Shown: in pieces, positions 35,178 to 44,803 of the stretch
Layout of the letters: each line of letters starts with the position of its first letter
Position numbering within the stretch: the stretch's first letter is position 1
Assembly (NCBI RefSeq): GCF_014164785.1
Contig: NZ_JACJFN010000001.1
Location: 1,178,001 to 1,242,000 of the forward strand
Length of the DNA stretch: 64,000 bases
Direction: 5' to 3'
Source: Aquipseudomonas guryensis
Lineage (GTDB): Bacteria; Pseudomonadota; Gammaproteobacteria; Pseudomonadales; Pseudomonadaceae
Made by a program: the position numbers and the translations under genes
The notes under the pieces: model-generated
Seen by the model: only the letters and a program-made list of their open reading frames with translations
The model's database searches: none
What the model was told of the DNA's origin: nothing

Positions 35178-37049
35178 GTGGCGGGCTCTTGCAAAACCGC
35201 GGTGTACTGTTTTTCTCTGTTGGCCATTCTCCTGTCTGCAGGCTGTTCGGGCAATGATGCTGATCAAGTCTTGAAGCCAAACATCCTGCTGATTTTGGCC
35301 GATGATCTTGGCAACAATGATCTGGGTAGTTGGGGGGATGGTTCGGCTCCTACGCCGACATTGGATCAGCTAAGTCAGCAGTCTGTGCGGTTTCGTCAGC
35401 ACTATACCGATAGCACTTGCTCGCCAAGCCGCGCTGCGCTACTGACAGGGCGCGAGCCTACCAGTATCGGTTTTCAGCCCACGGCACTCGGGCTCTCGCC
35501 TGATCTGGATACGCTGCCAAAAAAGCTACAGTCTTTGGGATATCGGACAGCCCATATCGGCAAGTGGCACGTGGGGGAGGCTTTGGAATACTCATCCATC
35601 CAGCCGTCCCAGCATGGGTTCGATTACTGGTTCGGCATGCTTAATCACTTTGTTCTAAAGGGCCCTAACTCCCGAGGTGAAACGCTCCGCACGAAGCCAA
35701 CACACTGGAATCCTTGGTTGCAGGAGAACGGTACTCCGGCTCGCCAGTTCGAAGGCTACCTGGATGACATTCTGACCGAGAAGGCGCTCGGCCTTATCGA
35801 GAAGCCCGGTGCTAAGCCCTGGTTCATCAACCTTTGGCTCTACTCGCCCCACACCCCCCATCAGCCGCCTGCAGAGGATGCTGCGAAGTTTCCCAATACT
35901 CCAGAGGGGCGGTATCTGGCGATACTCTCCCGCTTAGATCAGAACGTTTCCCGGCTGCTGAAAGCCCTGCAGGAGTCTGGTCAGGCAGAAAATACTATCG
36001 TGGTTTTTGCCAGTGATAACGGCTCACCCAATAAAGCGCGCGATAGTAATTGGCCGTTTGGTGGAACCAAAGACACTTATTTGGAGGGTGGGCAGCGCAG
36101 TCCATTGTTGCTGCACTGGCCAAATCATCTTAAGGAAAAGGACATCCGCGTCCCTACGACGATCATGGATATCTTTCCAACCATTGTCGCTTTGGCTGGG
36201 AGCAAGCGGCCGTTGGATATAGATGGGCAGAGCCTTGTTCCTCTGATACAGGGTAATGTGTATCACGGACCCGAGAAGCTCTTCTTTGCTATCCCGTATG
36301 CAACTGGAATGAGCTATGGCGGACGTGTGTTCGATGAGGGGAGATTGTTTTATCGTCCTTTTACCGGGCCAATGATGACTGCTGCCATTGCACCTCCAGT
36401 AGGCGCAGCGCAATTCAATCAGTCTGTGCCGGCCTTTCCGTTTGACGCCGCAAATACGCTGATACGGGATTGGGAGCGGGATGTGAGGGAGGTTCCTCTG
36501 ACTTGGCAGCCGGCTGGAGACGGCAAGCCTGGCATCCTGAGCGGCAGGTCGATGCAGCGTGCGCCGATTTTCGGTGGTTACAGCATTGGGCTGTCGCTAC
36601 GCGGAAGTCCATTCGTGGATCGGGTGCAGACGATAATTGAGCAGCCAGGCATCTGGCAGGTTCAGCTGCTCCAGGATAGGCGTTTGCGCATCCAGCACGG
36701 TGATGTCGTTCAATTCAGCTCTATTCTCGAAGAGGCTGTGGTGTGCAACAAACTGGTGGTAGGCATGCAGGTTGATGCAGCTGTTGATTTCCCTCTTCAA
36801 ACGCCTGCGCAATCAGTGTTACGAGTCTATTGGAACGGCCTGTCTGTTCTTGAAAGCACAGCGCTATTGCGTCGCCCTGAAACTGATCAGCCTTTAATGC
36901 AGCCTACTTTCATCGGTGCCCGTGCAGACGGTAGTGAGGCTTTTGAGGGTGTTATCGAGAAACCAAGGGTCATCAATAAGCTTCTTTACGCGGAGCAAGA
37001 TGGGATCGGGCTCCAAGATTTACAACAACAACTCTGCACCGCTCCCTAG
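35178..37049 (+). CDS. Lipoprotein sulfatase with C-terminal beta-sandwich-like domain
   Basis: The 623-residue product has a lipobox (ILLSAGC, Cys23) that predicts anchoring after export. The sulfatase domain follows, with ILADDLG metal ligands and CSPSRAALLTGR from Cys81, where the Cys is converted to formylglycine in active enzymes. HIGKWHVG and FASDNGSPNK are further active-site stretches. The last 130 residues (RVYWNGLSVLESTALL, FEGVIEKPRVI) resemble a concanavalin/LamG-like fold. The start is a GTG at 35178. No formylglycine-generating enzyme or radical-SAM maturase gene is in the window. It sits in a locus with two sulfotransferases, which suggests trimming or recycling of sulfate from the same glycan. 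Confidence 0.88.
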   Translation: MAGSCKTAVYCFSLLAILLSAGCSGNDADQVLKPNILLILADDLGNNDLGSWGDGSAPTPTLDQLSQQSVRFRQHYTDSTCSPSRAALLTGREPTSIGFQPTALGLSPDLDTLPKKLQSLGYRTAHIGKWHVGEALEYSSIQPSQHGFDYWFGMLNHFVLKGPNSRGETLRTKPTHWNPWLQENGTPARQFEGYLDDILTEKALGLIEKPGAKPWFINLWLYSPHTPHQPPAEDAAKFPNTPEGRYLAILSRLDQNVSRLLKALQESGQAENTIVVFASDNGSPNKARDSNWPFGGTKDTYLEGGQRSPLLLHWPNHLKEKDIRVPTTIMDIFPTIVALAGSKRPLDIDGQSLVPLIQGNVYHGPEKLFFAIPYATGMSYGGRVFDEGRLFYRPFTGPMMTAAIAPPVGAAQFNQSVPAFPFDAANTLIRDWERDVREVPLTWQPAGDGKPGILSGRSMQRAPIFGGYSIGLSLRGSPFVDRVQTIIEQPGIWQVQLLQDRRLRIQHGDVVQFSSILEEAVVCNKLVVGMQVDAAVDFPLQTPAQSVLRVYWNGLSVLESTALLRRPETDQPLMQPTFIGARADGSEAFEGVIEKPRVINKLLYAEQDGIGLQDLQQQLCTAP

Positions 37050-37129
37050 CGGGGGGCTTTGCAGAGAGTAATGCTTAAGTTGCGGCCAGCGTGGTCGTGG
37101 GATCAATCGCCAACAGTCGGGCATCAGAA

Positions 37130-37720
37130 ATGCGTAATCACTTAAGACGCTTTATCGAGCTATCCACTAAAACTATCCGTCTTGAAACGCCGGTCTTCGA
37201 GTTCGGCGCTTTGCAGGTTCATGGCGATAGCGAGCTTGAAGACCTTCGCCCGCTATTCCCAGGCCAGACTTATGTAGGCTGCGATATGCGTCCGGGGGCT
37301 GGCGTCGACATGGTGCTCAATCTGCATCACCTGGATTTGCCTGATGCATCTGTGGGAACTGCTATCTGCATGGATACCATGGAGCATGTCGAATATCCGC
37401 GACAAGCAATCGACGAACTGCACCGGGTGTTGCAGCCCAATGGCGTGCTGATCATGAGCTCGGTGATGAACTTCCCGATTCATGGCTATCCGAACGATTA
37501 TTGGCGCTTCACCCCAGAGGGTTTCAGATCCCTGCTCAAGAACTTCAACAGCAGCTTTGTTGGCTTCGACGGCCCGGAGGATTTCCCTCGCACGATTGTT
37601 GCTGTTGCCTTTAAGGGGGAAGCTCCAGATCTTGCTGCGTTCAATGCAGAGTTTCTTGCATGGCAGGCAAGAAACAACAAGAACATCGAGCACATTACTC
37701 GGCACGGTCTGAAGAGCTGA
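37130..37720 (+). CDS. SAM-dependent methyltransferase domain protein
   Basis: The 196-residue product has a methyltransferase-11-like core: VFEFGALQVHG (motif I region), YVGCDMRPGAGVDMVL, ASVGTAICMDTMEHV and LQPNGVLIMSSV. The start is uncertain: ATG 37130 gives MRNHLRRF; a GTG at 37091 would add 13 residues and neither has a strong ribosome site. It probably acts on the surface glycan or its lipid. It is the last gene before a terminator shared with pntB. Confidence 0.82.
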   Translation: MRNHLRRFIELSTKTIRLETPVFEFGALQVHGDSELEDLRPLFPGQTYVGCDMRPGAGVDMVLNLHHLDLPDASVGTAICMDTMEHVEYPRQAIDELHRVLQPNGVLIMSSVMNFPIHGYPNDYWRFTPEGFRSLLKNFNSSFVGFDGPEDFPRTIVAVAFKGEAPDLAAFNAEFLAWQARNNKNIEHITRHGLKS

Positions 37721-37732
37721 TTCAGGCATTTA

Positions 37733-37762
37733 CAAAAAACCCGGCACATGGCCGGGTTTTTT
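37733..37762. terminator. Bidirectional terminator between the polysaccharide locus and pntB
   Basis: AAAAAACCCGGC, loop ACATG, GCCGGGTTTTTT forms a perfect stem between convergent genes, with an A-run and a T-run for both strands. Confidence 0.93.
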
Positions 37763-37781
37763 GTGTCTGGAGCAAAGCGTC

Positions 37782-39242
37782 TTAATCGACCGCCTTGACC
37801 ATGTCTTCGATGACTTTCTTGGCGTCGCCGAAGACCATCATGGTCTTGTCCAGGTAGAACAGTTCGTTGTCCAGGCCGGCGTAGCCGCTGGCCATCGAGC
37901 GCTTGTTGACGATCACGGTCTTGGCTTTGTAGGCCTCGAGGATCGGCATGCCGGCGATCGGTGACTTCGGGTCGTTCTTCGCGGCCGGGTTGACCACGTC
38001 GTTGGCGCCCAGCACCAGCACCACGTCGGCCTGGCCGAACTCGGAGTTGATGTCTTCCATCTCGAACACCTGCTCGTAAGGCACTTCGGCCTCGGCCAGC
38101 AGAACGTTCATGTGGCCAGGCATACGACCGGCAACCGGGTGGATTGCGTACTTCACTGTCACGCCGCGGTGGGTCAGCTTCTCGGCCAGCTCCATAAGCG
38201 CGTGCTGGGCACGGGCTACCGCCAGGCCGTAGCCCGGAACGATGATCACGGTGTCGGCGTTGGTCAGCAGGAAGGCGGCGTCGTCGGACGAACCGGACTT
38301 CACCGGACGGGCTTCCTGAGCGCCAGCCGGGCCGGCTGCTTCAGTCGCACCACCGAAACCACCGAGGATGACGTTGAAGAACGAACGGTTCATCGCCTTG
38401 CACATGATGTACGAGAGGATGGCGCCGGACGAACCCACCAGCGAACCGGCAACGATCAGCATCGAGTTGTTCAGCGAGAAGCCGATACCGGCAGCTGCCC
38501 AGCCCGAGTAGGAGTTGAGCATCGACACCACGACCGGCATGTCGGCACCGCCGATCGGGATGATGATCAGCACGCCGATGATGAAGGCCAGGGCCACCAG
38601 TACGGCGAAGGCGGTCACGTCACCGGTGAAGGTGTAGTACACGCCCAGGCCGATGATGGCCAGGCCAACCACCAGGTTGAACAGGTGCTGGCCCTTGAAC
38701 TGCACAGGTGCGCCCTGGAACAGGCGGAACTTGTACTTGCCCGAGAGCTTGCCGAAGGCGATCACCGAACCGGAGAAGGTGATGGCACCGATGGCTGCAC
38801 CGAGGAACAGTTCGATACGGTTGGCCGCCGGAATGGCGTCGCCCAGCGATTCGACGATGCCCAGGGACTGCGGCTCGACCACGGCTGCGATGGCAATGAA
38901 CACCGCCGCCAGGCCGATCATGCTGTGCATGAAGGCAACCAGTTCCGGCATCTTGGTCATTTCTACGCGCTTGGCCATGATCGCGCCGGCGCCGCCGCCG
39001 AGGACCAGGCCGGCGAGGACGAAGCCCAGGCCTTCAACGATGCTGACACTCACGCCGTCTTTGGCGAACTGCTCGACCTTGAGTTGCACCAGGGCCAGGG
39101 TGGTCAGCACGGCGATGGCCATGCCGATCATGCCGAAGGCGTTGCCGCGGCGCGACGTGGTCGGGTGCGACAGGCCTTTCAGTGCCTGGATGAAGCAGAT
39201 CGAAGCGATCAGATAGAGAATGGTGATGAGGTTCATGCTCAT
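37782..39242 (-). CDS. pntB: NAD(P) transhydrogenase beta subunit
   Basis: The proton-pumping transhydrogenase uses the membrane potential to make NADPH from NADH. The 486-residue product has about nine membrane segments, then a cytosolic NADP-binding domain from about residue 315, with IIVPGYGLAVARAQHAL, AIHPVAGRMPGHMNVLLAEA, VLVLGANDVVNPAA and VNKRSMASGYAGLDN. All are standard for the beta subunit. It is the last gene of a leftward operon pntAA-pntAB-pntB and lies 2 bases after pntAB. Confidence 0.96.
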   Translation of the reverse strand: MSMNLITILYLIASICFIQALKGLSHPTTSRRGNAFGMIGMAIAVLTTLALVQLKVEQFAKDGVSVSIVEGLGFVLAGLVLGGGAGAIMAKRVEMTKMPELVAFMHSMIGLAAVFIAIAAVVEPQSLGIVESLGDAIPAANRIELFLGAAIGAITFSGSVIAFGKLSGKYKFRLFQGAPVQFKGQHLFNLVVGLAIIGLGVYYTFTGDVTAFAVLVALAFIIGVLIIIPIGGADMPVVVSMLNSYSGWAAAGIGFSLNNSMLIVAGSLVGSSGAILSYIMCKAMNRSFFNVILGGFGGATEAAGPAGAQEARPVKSGSSDDAAFLLTNADTVIIVPGYGLAVARAQHALMELAEKLTHRGVTVKYAIHPVAGRMPGHMNVLLAEAEVPYEQVFEMEDINSEFGQADVVLVLGANDVVNPAAKNDPKSPIAGMPILEAYKAKTVIVNKRSMASGYAGLDNELFYLDKTMMVFGDAKKVIEDMVKAVD

Positions 39243-39244
39243 GA

Positions 39245-39559
39245 TCAGTGCTTCTCCACCGGCGCTTTCGGCGCCTTCTTCTTGAACATTTCCAGCATGC
39301 GCCGGGTGACCAGGAAGCCACCGAACACGTTGACCGCAGCCAGGGCTACAGCCAGGGTGCCCATGGCCTTGCCCAGCGGGGTCACGGTGAGGGCGGCGGC
39401 CAGCATGGCGCCGACGATGACGATCGCGGAAATCGCGTTGGTCACCGCCATCAGCGGGGTATGCAGGGCCGGGGTGACGTTCCAGACCACGTGGTAGCCG
39501 ACATAGATGGCCAGCGCGAAGATGATCAGGTTGTAGATACCGTCGGAAATCAGATCCAT
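39245..39559 (-). CDS. pntAB: NAD(P) transhydrogenase alpha subunit, membrane part
   Basis: The 104-residue product contains the membrane segments that form the C-terminal half of the alpha subunit in E. coli: [36 protein letters not shown] and [16 protein letters not shown]. Its separation from pntAA makes the three-subunit form. I chose the ATG at 39559 ([10 protein letters not shown]) with GGGAGA upstream; a longer frame adds 20 residues that do not belong to the family. Confidence 0.95.
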   Translation of the reverse strand: MDLISDGIYNLIIFALAIYVGYHVVWNVTPALHTPLMAVTNAISAIVIVGAMLAAALTVTPLGKAMGTLAVALAAVNVFGGFLVTRRMLEMFKKKAPKAPVEKH

Positions 39560-39573
39560 TACTGCGTCTCCCC

Positions 39574-40695
39574 TTAGCCGTTGGTACGGACGGCTTGTCC
39601 GTCGCGGCACATCAGGCACGCGGCGACAATGTCGTCTTCGAGGTTGAGGTGGAACTTGCCTTCGCCGTCGATGACCAGCTTGAGGAAGTCCAGCAGGTTA
39701 CGTGCGTACAGGGCGGAAGCGTCTGCTGGCACCAGTGCGGCCAGGTTGCTGTGGCCGACGATGGTCACGCCATGCTTGACCACGACCTGATCGACTTCGG
39801 TCAGCGGGCAGTTGCCGCCCTGAGCAGCAGCCAGGTCGATGATCACCGAGCCCGGCTTCATTTCTTCTACCGTGGCAGCATGCAGCAGGGTCGGCGCCTT
39901 GCGGCCCGGAATCAGTGCGGTGGTGATGACGATGTCGGCCTGCTTGGCACGCTCGTGCACGGCGCCAGCCTGGCGCTGCATCCACGAAGCCGGCATCGGA
40001 CGGGCATAGCCGCCCACGCCTTGTGCACATTCGCGCTCTTCATCGGTCTCGAACGGTACGTCGACGAACTTGGCGCCGAGCGACTCGATCTGCTCCTTCA
40101 CCGCCGGACGCACGTCCGAGGCCTCGATCACCGCACCCAGGCGCTTGGCCGTGGCGATGGCCTGCAGACCGGCCACACCGGCACCGAGGATCAGCACGCG
40201 AGCGGCCTTCACGGTACCGGCCGCAGTCATCAGCATCGGCATGAAACGCGGGTAGTGGTTGGCGGCCAGCATCACGGCCTTGTAGCCGGCGATGTTGGCC
40301 TGCGAGCTCAGCACGTCCAGGCTCTGCGCGCGGGAGGTACGCGGCGCGGCCTCCAGGGCGAAGGCGGTGATGCCACGGGCAGCCATGCGCGCGATGGTTT
40401 CGTTGCAGAACGGGTTGAGCATGCCAACCAGCACCGCACCGGACTTCATCAGCGCCAGTTCGGCGTCGCTCGGGGCCACGACCTTGAGCACCAGGTCTGC
40501 ACCGAACACAGTGGCGGCATCGCCAATGTTGGCGCCGACCACTTCATAGACGTGATCGGGCAGGCTGGCATTTACGCCAGCGCCGCTCTGTACAGTCACC
40601 TGATGGCCTTGGCCGATCAGCTTCTTGATGGTTTCGGGAGTTGCGGCAACGCGCGTCTCGCCGGCGTGGGTTTCGAGAGGAACACCGATGTGCAC
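39574..40695 (-). CDS. pntAA: NAD(P) transhydrogenase alpha subunit, soluble part
   Basis: The 373-residue soluble NAD(H)-binding subunit begins [20 protein letters not shown] and carries the Rossmann motif [20 protein letters not shown] and [20 protein letters not shown]. It ends DGQAVRTNG, close to the pntAB start (14-base gap). It is the first gene of the operon; the 437-base region upstream must hold the promoter. Confidence 0.96.
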   Translation of the reverse strand: MHIGVPLETHAGETRVAATPETIKKLIGQGHQVTVQSGAGVNASLPDHVYEVVGANIGDAATVFGADLVLKVVAPSDAELALMKSGAVLVGMLNPFCNETIARMAARGITAFALEAAPRTSRAQSLDVLSSQANIAGYKAVMLAANHYPRFMPMLMTAAGTVKAARVLILGAGVAGLQAIATAKRLGAVIEASDVRPAVKEQIESLGAKFVDVPFETDEERECAQGVGGYARPMPASWMQRQAGAVHERAKQADIVITTALIPGRKAPTLLHAATVEEMKPGSVIIDLAAAQGGNCPLTEVDQVVVKHGVTIVGHSNLAALVPADASALYARNLLDFLKLVIDGEGKFHLNLEDDIVAACLMCRDGQAVRTNG

Positions 40696-41132
40696 TTCAA
40701 TTCTCCTGCGTGATCGTTTTGATGAACCAGCGCACTACGGGTGGCACGCGGGTGAGGGCGGATCAGCACAAACCCGCTCGGATAATGGCGGGGCGCGGCA
40801 TTTTGCAGGTGAACGGCGAGGCCTTCAAGAATTTATGGAGTTTTGAAATTCGATTACTACAAGTTATAGGTACTGTTGTTGTCTTTTATACCGGCTAGAG
40901 GCCGCGCTGTTGCTGGTCTAGCCCTCTACTGGCGGTGCTTGCAGGGGTGTTTTGGCATTCGCCAGCTGAATAACCGTTCGTCGATTTCAATGTGGTGTGA
41001 AATGTATCGAACGGATTGTGCGAAATCCTGTTCGCGCCAGCTGTGGCGGGGCTTTCAGCGGTTTTACCGGGTTGCGCCGATGTAGTGTCAGCGGCGCCGT
41101 GCTACATGGGCACAGGCCGCGCACGGCAAGGG
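40696..41132. other. Non-coding region upstream of pntAA
   Basis: The region lies upstream of pntAA (leftward) and downstream of the LysR gene. It has no convincing gene. An AT-rich stretch at about 40840-40900 (TTTTATACCGG, TTATAGGTACTG, GAAATTCGATTAC) is a likely place for the pnt promoter, but I cannot assign clear -35 and -10 boxes. Short frames of up to about 80 codons exist but have no family features. Confidence 0.5.
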
Positions 41133-42041
41133 TTACAGGCGATTTTCCTGCTGGTAGTCAGCGGCCGCCTGCAACAACCAGTCGCGAAAGGCGCGCAGAG
41201 CGGCCGATTCCAGCTTGCGCTCGGGAATGATCAGGTAATAGGCACGCTCATCACTGTGAAAAGCCTGCGGGTGAGCGGCGACCAGGCGGCCTTCGGCCAG
41301 CTCGCGCTGGATCAGGAACGGCGGGATCAGCGCCACGCCCATGCCGTGGATGGCTGCCTGGGCCAGCATGGAGAACAGCTCGTAGCGCGGGCCGCTCATG
41401 TCGCGCGGCACATTCAGGCCCTGAGCATTGAACCACTGACGCCAGGCGTAGGGGCGGGTGGTCTGTTGCAGCAGCGGCAGCGCCGCCAGTTCCTCGGCGC
41501 TGAACTGCGTGCGACCGGCCAGCAGCTCGGGGCTGCATACCGGTAGCGGGTACTCGGGCATCAGGTAGTGCGCCTCGGTGCCGGACCAGTCGGCATCGCC
41601 GAAATAGATCGCGGCGTCGAAGGCGGTGTCGGCGAACAGGAAGGGCCGGGTGCGGTTGGTCAGGTGCACGGTGACTTCCGGATGCAGCTGCTGGAAGTCC
41701 TTCAGGCGCGGCACCAGCCATTGGGTGGCGAAGGTCGGCACCACCGCCAGCTCGATGCTCATGGCGCCCTGCTGGCCCATGGCAGCCAGGGTGTCGCGCT
41801 CCACCGCATCCAGCTGGGCGGCGACCTTACGGCTGTAGGCCAGGCCGGCCTCGGTCAGCTGCACGCCACGGCGCGAGCGGCGGAACAGCTCGATGCCGAG
41901 AAACTCCTCGAGCCCGGCGATCTGCCGGCAGATCGCACCCTGGGTCAGCGACAGTTCCTCGGCGGCCTTGGTGAAGCTCTGCTGGCGAGCGGCCGACTCG
42001 AAGGCCACCAGGGCAGTGGTGCTGGGGATCTTGCGGCGCAT
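41133..42041 (-). CDS. gcdR: LysR-family regulator of glutarate catabolism (GcdR-like)
   Basis: The 302-residue product has the LysR layout: an N-terminal winged helix (STTALVAFESAARQQSFTKA, SLTQGAICRQIAGLEEFLGI, then ELFRR), and a substrate-binding domain (SIELAVVPTFATQWLVPRL, PDVTVHL-like). It is divergent from gcdH, the usual place for its own regulator in Pseudomonas, hence the symbol. It probably activates gcdH-gcdG in response to glutarate. The upstream region holds inverted repeats described separately. Confidence 0.87.
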   Translation of the reverse strand: MRRKIPSTTALVAFESAARQQSFTKAAEELSLTQGAICRQIAGLEEFLGIELFRRSRRGVQLTEAGLAYSRKVAAQLDAVERDTLAAMGQQGAMSIELAVVPTFATQWLVPRLKDFQQLHPEVTVHLTNRTRPFLFADTAFDAAIYFGDADWSGTEAHYLMPEYPLPVCSPELLAGRTQFSAEELAALPLLQQTTRPYAWRQWFNAQGLNVPRDMSGPRYELFSMLAQAAIHGMGVALIPPFLIQRELAEGRLVAAHPQAFHSDERAYYLIIPERKLESAALRAFRDWLLQAAADYQQENRL

Positions 42042-42047
42042 TTATGC

Positions 42048-42104
42048 GATAGCCTCACAGTCATGAGCTTGAATTGCCTGCTCAGGCTATCTCGGAGTGA
42101 GCTT
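42048..42104. promoter_or_regulatory. Candidate LysR-type operator between gcdR and gcdH
   Basis: TGAGC at 42064-42068 and GCTCA at 42080-42084 form an inverted repeat with an 11-base centre, the spacing of LysR T-N11-A sites. The half-site TGAGCTT recurs at 42098-42104, 34 bases downstream, followed by ATTGC in both places. GATAGCCT (42048-42055) and AGGCTATC (42084-42091) form an outer inverted repeat. This arrangement suits a LysR recognition site plus an activation site. It is read from sequence only. Confidence 0.5.
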
Positions 42105-42230
42105 ATTGCACAACACCATGCAAAATCCTCGTTTGCCCCGTGCCGTCTACGGGCCTAGTCTTGCTCCATCGACTGGCCGTCCCTGCGCAGGTGGCGGCCC
42201 TCTACTGCCAACGTTTCGAGGATTCGCCCC

Positions 42231-43412
42231 ATGGCCAGCAAGGCAACCTTCAACTGGATCGACCCGCTGCTGCTCGATCAGCAACTGACTGAAGAAGAGC
42301 GCATGGTGCGCGACAGCGCCCAGCAGTTCGCCGCCGACAAGTTGAAGCCACGCGTACAGCTGGCCTTCCGCAACGAACAGACCGACCCGAAGATCTTCCG
42401 CGAGATGGGCGAAACCGGCCTGCTCGGTGCAACCATCCCGGAAATCTACGGCGGCAGCGGCCTCAACTATGTGTGCTACGGCCTGATCGCCCGTGAAGTG
42501 GAGCGTATCGACTCCGGTTACCGCTCGATGATGAGCGTGCAGTCGTCGCTGGTGATGGTGCCGATCAACGAGTTCGGCAATGAAGCCACCAAGCAGAAAT
42601 ACCTGCCCAAGCTGGCCAGCGGCGAATACATCGGCTGCTTCGGCCTGACCGAGCCGGACCACGGCTCCGACCCGGGCTCGATGATCACTCGGGCCAAGAA
42701 GGTCGACGGCGGCTATCGCCTGACCGGCGCCAAGATGTGGATCACCAACAGCCCGATCGCCGACGTGTTCGTGGTCTGGGCCAAGGATGACGCCGGCGAG
42801 ATCCGCGGCTTCGTCCTGGAAAAAGGCTGGCAGGGCCTCAGCGCCCCGGCGATCCACGGCAAGGTCGGCCTGCGCGCCTCGATCACCGGCGAAATCGTCA
42901 TGGACAACGTGTTCTGCCCGGAAGAAAACGCTTTCCCCGACGTGCGTGGCCTGAAAGGTCCGTTCACCTGCCTCAACTCTGCCCGCTACGGCATCAGCTG
43001 GGGCGCCCTGGGCGCCGCCGAAGACTGCTGGCACACCGCTCGCCAGTACACCCTGGACCGCAAGCAGTTCGGCCGGCCGTTGGCGCAGAACCAGCTGATC
43101 CAGAAGAAGCTGGCCGACATGCAGACCGAAATCACCCTGGCCCTGCAAGGTTGCCTGCGCCTCGGGCGGATGAAGGACGAAGGCACCGCCGCGGTGGAAA
43201 TCACCTCGATCATGAAGCGCAACAGCTGCGGCAAGTCTCTGGAAATTGCGCGCATGGCCCGCGACATGCTCGGCGGCAACGGCATCAGCGACGAGTACGG
43301 GGTGGCCCGCCACCTGGTCAACCTGGAAGTGGTCAACACCTACGAAGGCACCCACGACGTGCATGCGCTGATTTTGGGCCGCGCACAGACCGGTCTGCAG
43401 GCGTTCTTCTGA
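42231..43412 (+). CDS. gcdH: Glutaryl-CoA dehydrogenase
   Basis: The FAD enzyme converts glutaryl-CoA to crotonyl-CoA and CO2 in lysine and glutarate breakdown, passing electrons to ETF. The 393-residue product has [55 protein letters not shown] and the catalytic base E372 in [17 protein letters not shown]. Those features are typical of this branch of acyl-CoA dehydrogenases. It is followed after a REP by the CoA-transferase. Confidence 0.95.
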   Translation: MASKATFNWIDPLLLDQQLTEEERMVRDSAQQFAADKLKPRVQLAFRNEQTDPKIFREMGETGLLGATIPEIYGGSGLNYVCYGLIAREVERIDSGYRSMMSVQSSLVMVPINEFGNEATKQKYLPKLASGEYIGCFGLTEPDHGSDPGSMITRAKKVDGGYRLTGAKMWITNSPIADVFVVWAKDDAGEIRGFVLEKGWQGLSAPAIHGKVGLRASITGEIVMDNVFCPEENAFPDVRGLKGPFTCLNSARYGISWGALGAAEDCWHTARQYTLDRKQFGRPLAQNQLIQKKLADMQTEITLALQGCLRLGRMKDEGTAAVEITSIMKRNSCGKSLEIARMARDMLGGNGISDEYGVARHLVNLEVVNTYEGTHDVHALILGRAQTGLQAFF

Positions 43413-43421
43413 ACCTGAACC

Positions 43422-43483
43422 TGTAGGAGCCAGCTTGCTGGCGATCGGCGGCGACTCGGATCGCCAGCAAGCTGGCTCCTATA
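43422..43483. repeat. REP palindrome between gcdH and the CoA-transferase gene
   Basis: Left arm 43422-43445 (TGTAGGAGCCAGCTTGCTGG then CGAT) and right arm 43460-43483 are inverted copies with a single mismatch at the end. The arm sequence is identical to the copy at 62347. The open frame from 43435 into the CoA-transferase starts inside it and should not be taken as coding. Confidence 0.95.
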
Positions 43484-43518
43484 AAAGCTTCTTGTACCGC
43501 AGTCTCAGAGGCTTCTCC

Positions 43519-44742
43519 ATGCCCGGTGCACTTTCCCATATCCGTGTTCTCGATCTCTCCCGCGTGCTCGCCGGGCCCTGGGCCGGGCAGACGCTGGCCG
43601 ATCTCGGTGCCGAGGTGATCAAGGTCGAGCGCCCGGGTACGGGCGACGACACCCGTCACTGGGGCCCGCCCTACATCAAGGACGCCGCCGGCAATGACAG
43701 CCGCGAGGCGGCCTACTTCCAGTGTGCCAACCGCAACAAGCAATCACTGACCCTCGACTTTACCCAGCCCGAGGGCCAGCGGCTGGTACGTGAACTGGCA
43801 GCGCAGTGCGATGTGGTTTTGGAGAACTTCAAGGTCGGTGGCCTGGCAGCCTATGGCCTCGACTATGAATCGCTGAAAGCGGTCAACCCGCGACTGATCT
43901 ACTGCTCCATCACTGGTTTCGGGCAGAACGGGCCCTACGCCAAGCGGGCAGGTTATGACTTCATGATCCAGGGGCTCGGCGGGCTGATGAGCCTGACCGG
44001 CAAGCCCGATGGCGAGGACGGCGCCGGCCCCATGAAGGTCGGCGTCGCTCTCACCGATATCCTCACCGGGCTGTACGCCACGGTCGGCGTGCTGGCCGCG
44101 CTGAACGCCCGCGAGCAGACCGGCCAAGGCCAGTACATCGACGTGGCCTTGCTCGATGTGCAGGTGGCCTGCCTGGCCAACCAGGCGATGAACTACCTGG
44201 CCACCGGCCAGTCGCCCAAGCGCCTGGGCAACGCCCACCCGAACATCGTGCCTTACCAGGACTTCCCCACCGCCGACGGCGATTTCATTCTTGCTGTGGG
44301 TAACGACGGGCAGTTCCGCAAGTTTTGCGAGGTCGCCGGCCTTCCGGCTTTGGCCGGCGACTCGCGCTTTTCTACCAACAAGGCGCGTGTGGCCAACCGC
44401 GCCGAGCTGATCCCCCTGCTGCGCCAGGCCACCGTGTTCCGCACCACCGCCGAGTGGGTGGCATTGCTGGAAGAGGCCGGTGTGCCCTGCGGGCCGATCA
44501 ACGACCTGGCCCAGGTATTCGCCGACCCCCAGGTGCAGGCCCGCGGCCTGCGCGTGGAGCTGCCCAACAGCCTGGGCAGCGTCACCCCGCAGGTGGCCAG
44601 CCCGCTGCGCCTATCGCAGACCCCGGTGGACTACCGCCTGGCACCGCCGCTGCTCGGTGAGCACAGCGATGCCATCCTGCAGCGCGTGCTCGGGCTGGAT
44701 GCCGGGCAGATTGCCGAGCTGCGCGCGGCCGGTGTCGTCTAA
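43519..44742 (+). CDS. gcdG: Class III CoA-transferase (succinyl-CoA:glutarate type)
   Basis: The 407-residue product is a CaiB/BaiF-family CoA-transferase: IRVLDLSRVLAGPWAGQTLA, DLGAEVIKVERPGTGDDTRH, YFQCANRNKQSLTLDF and GYDFMIQGLGGLMSLTGKPD. Next to gcdH it would activate glutarate with succinyl-CoA to make glutaryl-CoA. The start at 43519 (MPGALSHIRVLDL) begins where homology begins; the longer frame comes from the REP. The REP between the two genes could set their relative amounts. Confidence 0.9.
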   Translation: MPGALSHIRVLDLSRVLAGPWAGQTLADLGAEVIKVERPGTGDDTRHWGPPYIKDAAGNDSREAAYFQCANRNKQSLTLDFTQPEGQRLVRELAAQCDVVLENFKVGGLAAYGLDYESLKAVNPRLIYCSITGFGQNGPYAKRAGYDFMIQGLGGLMSLTGKPDGEDGAGPMKVGVALTDILTGLYATVGVLAALNAREQTGQGQYIDVALLDVQVACLANQAMNYLATGQSPKRLGNAHPNIVPYQDFPTADGDFILAVGNDGQFRKFCEVAGLPALAGDSRFSTNKARVANRAELIPLLRQATVFRTTAEWVALLEEAGVPCGPINDLAQVFADPQVQARGLRVELPNSLGSVTPQVASPLRLSQTPVDYRLAPPLLGEHSDAILQRVLGLDAGQIAELRAAGVV

Positions 44743-44803
44743 GAACCTGTTCCAAGTCTGCCGCGGGCGGCTGTAACCCAACGCCGTCCGAGAGCGGCGT
44801 TCC

